8,450 bases of DNA from Acidobacteriaceae bacterium (lineage in GTDB: Bacteria; Acidobacteriota; Terriglobia; Terriglobales; Acidobacteriaceae). Below the pieces are notes generated by a model. The model saw only the letters and a program-made list of their open reading frames with translations, was not told the origin of the DNA and made no database searches. Location of the stretch: positions 1 through 8,450 of the forward strand of contig PMSZ01000358.1 in assembly GCA_003168235.1 (NCBI GenBank). The letters run 5' to 3'. Shown here one piece after another: positions 5,595 through 8,450 of this stretch. Position 1 is the first letter of the stretch. Each line of letters opens with the position of its first letter. The position numbers were made by a program, and so were the translations under genes.

Positions 5595-6068
5595 TTACTG
5601 CAGGGGCTGCTCGGTACCAGTGCAGGTCGCGCCCGCAGCGCTGACACGAATGACAGCATCTGCGATGGAGCAGAAGTAGCGCACACCAGTCTGGTTCGGC
5701 GTCAGCGGATTGGCGTTCGCCGAATAGGTCGAGACCGGAGTGCCGGAAGCGTTCGCCACAAGGAACGTATAACCGCTCTTGGTGCCTGAAGCCAGCGTGG
5801 TATCGATCAAGCAAGCGCCCGTGGAGGTAGGCGGCGCGCAGCTGGTGCCAGACAGAGCACCCAGGGTGGCCGCAAAGCCTACTGTCGGGTAGCTGGAGTT
5901 GTAAGAGATTTCAGCAGTGTTGATGGTCCGAAGCGATGCGACAGCGGACGACTCGTTCGCCGCAATACGTGCACGCAACAGGTTCGGGATAGCAATCGCG
6001 GCGATGATCAGAATGATCGCCACCACGATCAGCAGTTCGATCAGTGAGAAGCCCTTTTGTTTCCGCAT
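5595..6068 (-). CDS. Type IV pilin 3 (first in the cluster)
   Basis: 157-residue prepilin with leader MRKQKG, cleavage expected between G6 and F7, and E11 at mature +5, which is needed for methylation and assembly. The hydrophobic alpha1-N spans about 7-28 and is followed by an amphipathic AANESSAVASLRT helix. Cysteines are at 77, 86, 133 and 149. The length suits a group IVa-type pilin and is much longer than the roughly 60-residue truncated pilins of Geobacter, so there is no basis to suggest conductive pili. The ribosome site GAGGAAAC lies about 5-9 nt before the ATG and is the best of the three pilins. It is the first of three paralogs, with its own putative -24/-12 promoter and a strong terminator, and is perhaps the main pilin; this ranking is inference. 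Confidence 0.92.
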   Translation of the reverse strand: MRKQKGFSLIELLIVVAIILIIAAIAIPNLLRARIAANESSAVASLRTINTAEISYNSSYPTVGFAATLGALSGTSCAPPTSTGACLIDTTLASGTKSGYTFLVANASGTPVSTYSANANPLTPNQTGVRYFCSIADAVIRVSAAGATCTGTEQPLQ

Positions 6069-6126
6069 TTAGTTTCCTCGTCTCCGTTTGACTGGTTTTG
6101 GTTGGATGACCAACTCGCAGTTACTA

Positions 6127-6143
6127 TCGCACTCTTAGGGCCA
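6127..6143 (-). promoter_or_regulatory. Putative sigma-54 (-24/-12) promoter of pilin 3
   Basis: The minus strand reads TGGCCCTAAGAGTGCGA, with GG (6142-6141) and GC (6130-6129) separated by 10 nt and 8 of 12 consensus positions matched. It ends 61 nt before the ATG, implying a leader of about 50 nt. The -24 part overlaps a 13-nt imperfect palindrome, GGGCCTCTGGCCC. Confidence 0.45.
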
Positions 6144-6252
6144 GAGGCCCAAGTGACGTTAGTCAAATGCCCTTCTGGATGCAAACTCAGTGTTTTCAAT
6201 GGCACGCTGGAGAATGGTCACATCCTCAACTCCATCTCGGTGACTCCAGTAT

Positions 6253-6289
6253 GACACTTTCAGAGCCTGAATTTGACAAATTTTGACAG
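6253..6289 (-). promoter_or_regulatory. Phased TGTC motifs, possible activator site for pilin 3
   Basis: CTGTC (6289-6285), TTGTC (6279-6275) and GTGTC (6257-6253) begin 10 and 22 nt apart, about one and two helical turns. They lie roughly 135-170 bp upstream of the predicted start site. PilR of Pseudomonas aeruginosa, which activates the sigma-54 promoter of pilA, is known to bind tandem (C/G)TGTC motifs. The first two also form the near-palindrome TGACAAATTTTGACAG on the plus strand (6274-6289), so a dimeric repressor or activator is an alternative reading. Confidence 0.35.
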
Positions 6290-6445
6290 GCGGCGACGTA
6301 GAGGTGTTTTACTCCAAATCGCTTGCCAGTCGCGGCAAATGCCATTCTCGGAACGGTCGCGTTTGCGTTTCTTGCAGATGAGGTTAGCGGGCATTTGGAA
6401 TTGTCCTGGCATCCGATCAGTGCGAGCGCGGCGATTAGCGCCCTT

Positions 6446-8413
6446 TTACCTTCCGGCGAGAAGCGAGTCGGCCGTCTTCTGCGCTTTGGAAAAATCGGGT
6501 GAAAGCCGGGTGATGCGTTCGACGATGGCATTGGCTTGGTCAGTGCGTCCTTGCTGCTGCAAGGCACGTGCCAGCAGGAGGTAGCCGACATCGGTAGGTT
6601 GTACCGCCATGGCGTGGGAGTACTGGCGCACGGCCTCGGGCAGATCGCCGGCTTTTTGGGCAAGCAGCCCGAGTCCGACTAATGCCTCGGGAGCGTCAGG
6701 GGCCAGTTGCAGCGCTGCTTCGAAACTCTGCTTTGCCTTTGCGGGTTCGCCGAGTGCAGTGTAGGCCGATCCGAGATTGATATAGGCCACGGTGCGAACA
6801 TTGACGGCGGCAGCATTGTTCAACCTGGCAGCGCGAAGAACCACAAGCTGATAATGGCCGATGGCCGCCGGTAGATTGCCGCGATCGCGCTCGTAATCGG
6901 CGAGATTCAGGTTGGCGGGGATATCGTCGGGATGAATGTCGATGGCAGCGCGGTAGTGCATGGCGGCGTCCTCGCGCCTGCCTTGGCTGGTCAGGAAGTC
7001 TCCGAGGATGTCTTCGGCAACGAAATTGTTGCGGGTGAGGGACAATGTGCGCAGCCAGAACGATTCGCTGTCGTGCCAATAGCCGACTTGGCGATAAGTG
7101 AGGGTCCCGAGCAACAGCAGACAAGCTACAGAGGGAACGGCAAGCCATCGGACGGGGAAGCGGTATGCTTCGGCCCAATCCGCGACGAGCCACGTCACCA
7201 TCAAAAACAAGCCAATGAATGGGATATAGGTGTAGCGATCTGCCATGGCCTGCGTGCCAACCTGTACCAGTCCAATCATGGGCACGAGGCTGCCCAGAAA
7301 CCAGAACCATCCGACGGCGAGATAGCGGCGGTCGCGAGCGCGCGGGACGAGAACGAGCGCGGTGATCAGAATCAGTGCCAGCGCGGCCGCAGCCACTTGC
7401 CAGGCGGGATAGAGTTGCGTGGGATGCGGATACAGCGCGACCAGGTGCGAAGGCCAAAAGGCTTTTCCCAGATAGCCGACGTACGAGATCACGCAAGTTT
7501 CGACGCGCAAGAGCACGCTGTACTGAGCCAGAGTCTTGACGGCACCTCCGGCTCTTTGGGCCTTCATGGTCATGAACACGCTGGCGACGGAGAGCAGCAG
7601 GAGCGGCAGTTTTTCCAGAAAGAGCCATCCGAGCGACACGCTTTGCGTGCGCCCGGGCTGAGCCTCTTGACTCGCGACATCTTGGTGAGTGACACCCGGC
7701 GAACCGATTCTGTGGAGCGGCCAGTAGTCCAGCAGCAACAGCAGAAACGGAAGCGTAATTACTTGCGGCTTGCTGAGCAGGCCGAGCGCAAACAGAAAGG
7801 CCACGGCGGAATATCGGCCCAGGTTTGATATGGTCAACCCAGGATTGCCTGCGTAGCATTTGTGGAAATACCAGACGTAGGCGTTCAGTGCGAGCAGAAA
7901 AAACAACATGCTCAACACGTTCTTGCGCTCGGAGGCCCAGGCCACGGACTCGACATTGATCGGGTGGAGAGCGAACAGAGCGGCGACCATCAGGCTGCGC
8001 CATCGGTATCCGGTTGCGACTTGCAGAAACAGAAAAAGAAGCACGGCGTTGGCCGCGTGCAGCAACACATTCGTGTAGAGATGTCCGGCAGGTTTCAGGC
8101 CGAACAGTTCGCAGTCGAGAGCGTGGGACAGCCAGGTGAGCGGATGCCAGTTCGCTTTGTCATAGGTGGTGAATGCCCATTTCACCGTCGTCCACGTGAG
8201 ACTGGCCTGTACCTGAGGATTGCCGGTGATGTAGCCATCGTCGTCGTAGTTGAGGAATCCGTTGCCGGTTACGGGGCTGTAAGAAACCAACACAAATACA
8301 GTCAACAGCAGGCACAAGAGCAGGGTGCGCTGGCGCGATGATTGAAACAGTTGGGTAGTCGCGGGTGCTCGCGCTTCCAGAGATTGCGGCGCTGCGGCGG
8401 CGGAAGCAGTCAT
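6446..8413 (-). CDS. GT-C-like (TMTC-type) membrane protein with C-terminal TPRs, putative protein glycosyltransferase
   Basis: 655 residues from the ATG at 8413. After one transmembrane segment (about 29-46), the first periplasmic loop holds FLNYDDDGYI (53-62), an acidic motif in the position of the GT-C catalytic aspartates. Hallmarks of the TMTC/DUF1736 group follow: NWHPLTWLSHALDCELFG (88-105), HLYTNVLLHAANAVLLF (111-127), ALHPINVESVAWASERKNVL (148-167), a DUF1736-like region at about 266-331 and TQAMADRYTYIPFIG (387-401). Roughly ten membrane helices end near residue 440. Residues about 464-641 form four to five TPRs, the clearest at 542-574. Animal TMTCs are ER O-mannosyltransferases; bacterial members are mostly untested, and the transferase role is inferred. 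A TTG would add 11 residues (repeats of KIEL), but these come from the 12-bp tandem repeat, so the ATG is preferred. Its ribosome site is weak. It is upstream of the pilins, 377 bp away. Confidence 0.8.
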   Translation of the reverse strand: MTASAAAAPQSLEARAPATTQLFQSSRQRTLLLCLLLTVFVLVSYSPVTGNGFLNYDDDGYITGNPQVQASLTWTTVKWAFTTYDKANWHPLTWLSHALDCELFGLKPAGHLYTNVLLHAANAVLLFLFLQVATGYRWRSLMVAALFALHPINVESVAWASERKNVLSMLFFLLALNAYVWYFHKCYAGNPGLTISNLGRYSAVAFLFALGLLSKPQVITLPFLLLLLDYWPLHRIGSPGVTHQDVASQEAQPGRTQSVSLGWLFLEKLPLLLLSVASVFMTMKAQRAGGAVKTLAQYSVLLRVETCVISYVGYLGKAFWPSHLVALYPHPTQLYPAWQVAAAALALILITALVLVPRARDRRYLAVGWFWFLGSLVPMIGLVQVGTQAMADRYTYIPFIGLFLMVTWLVADWAEAYRFPVRWLAVPSVACLLLLGTLTYRQVGYWHDSESFWLRTLSLTRNNFVAEDILGDFLTSQGRREDAAMHYRAAIDIHPDDIPANLNLADYERDRGNLPAAIGHYQLVVLRAARLNNAAAVNVRTVAYINLGSAYTALGEPAKAKQSFEAALQLAPDAPEALVGLGLLAQKAGDLPEAVRQYSHAMAVQPTDVGYLLLARALQQQGRTDQANAIVERITRLSPDFSKAQKTADSLLAGR

Positions 8414-8414
8414 T

Positions 8415-8450
8415 ATTTTCAACTCTATTTTCAACTCTATTTTCAACTCT
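8415..8450 (-). repeat. 12-bp tandem repeat AGAGTTGAAAAT before the GT-C/TPR gene
   Basis: Three perfect copies of AGAGTTGAAAAT fill the last 36 nt of the window and end 1 nt before the preferred ATG. The array may continue beyond the window. Because the unit is 12 nt, a multiple of three, each copy keeps the frame open and supplies an in-frame TTG, so repeat number could alter the leader or the start site. Confidence 0.8.

Larger units (their letters stand above)
6069..6445 (-). other. Intergenic region upstream of pilin 3
   Basis: 377 bp without a convincing gene. It holds three TGTC motifs in the transcribed strand (6288, 6278, 6256), the first two inside a TGACAA-type near-palindrome; a -24/-12-like element at 6143-6127; and the pilin 3 ribosome site. 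The part next to the glycosyltransferase gene (about 6300-6445) has no recognisable terminator. Confidence 0.6.

Noticed and set aside
5245..6143. The 10-mer GCCCTAAGAG occurs in both the pilin 2 leader (5257-5248) and the pilin 3 promoter (6141-6132).
   Set aside because: The two copies lie at different positions relative to the promoters and start codons, so a shared regulatory role is unlikely. A duplication remnant or chance is simpler.
6069..6300. Possible GEMM (c-di-GMP/cGAMP) riboswitch in a pilin leader, as known for some Geobacter pilin and cytochrome genes.
   Set aside because: None of the three pilin leaders shows the conserved GEMM core (such as the GGNAAANCC and GCAAAGCC elements) or the paired helices, and the predicted leaders of about 45-50 nt are too short.
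6226..6448. Frame after the GT-C stop containing KRALIAALALIGCQ, which looks like a lipoprotein signal with a lipobox cysteine.
   Set aside because: There is no ATG, GTG or TTG close before the hydrophobic run. The nearest in-frame ATG is about 40 codons upstream inside the GT-C gene, giving an unusually long Arg-rich N-region, and no ribosome site is seen. The downstream residues match no family I know and run into the pilin regulatory region. It is probably chance, possibly a gene remnant.
6932..7828. Long plus-strand frames opposite the GT-C gene (298 and 159 codons), and others opposite the ABC and TPR genes.
   Set aside because: They are antisense shadows in GC-rich DNA with low-complexity Gln/Glu/Arg/Gly-rich translations and no domain motifs. 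The minus-strand genes over the same DNA have clear family signatures.

Overview
The window looks like part of a chromosome from an Acidobacteriota bacterium. This rests on the GC-rich coding style and on three type IV pilins whose N-terminal helix (FSLIELLIVVAIILIIAAIAIP, then an AANESSAVASLRT stretch) is, from general knowledge, typical of that phylum. I could not run a database search, so the assignment is inference. Every convincing gene lies on the minus strand, so the order of transcription is from high to low coordinates. There are no tRNA, rRNA, CRISPR or transposase genes.

Layout in order of transcription. (1) 8413-6446: a large multi-pass membrane protein with C-terminal TPRs, resembling the TMTC / GT-C glycosyltransferase group. 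Its start is preceded by a 12-bp tandem repeat that reaches the window edge. (2) 6445-3928: three paralogous type IV pilin genes, each after a long (315-377 bp) intergenic region. Each has a GG-N10-GC (-24/-12, sigma-54-like) element at almost the same distance from its start codon. The first two are followed by the same two-hairpin 3' element ending in an intrinsic terminator. (3) 3744-993: a tight three-gene operon made of an ABC ATPase, an ABC-2 type permease and a membrane-anchored TPR protein with a pseudopilin-like C-terminal segment. Both junctions are 4-nt ATGA overlaps, and a TATAAT box lies upstream. (4) 992-917: a hairpin built from TTAGCAN heptanucleotide repeats. (5) 916-194: a class I SAM-dependent methyltransferase. 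(6) 97-1: the first 32 codons of a secreted protein that runs off the window.

How the parts may work together: the pilins would be processed by a prepilin peptidase and assembled by a type IV pilus machine encoded elsewhere. Separate promoter and terminator signals suggest that each pilin can be expressed independently, possibly under NtrC/PilR-type control. The neighbouring GT-C/TPR protein could glycosylate an exported protein, and the pilins are obvious candidates, but only proximity supports that. The ABC operon is a self-contained exporter unit of unknown substrate. The least ordinary signals are non-coding: the shared pilin promoter geometry, the duplicated 3' two-hairpin element with a compensatory G-U pair, the TGACAA-type palindromes upstream of two pilins, and the heptad-repeat hairpin that abuts the methyltransferase start codon.
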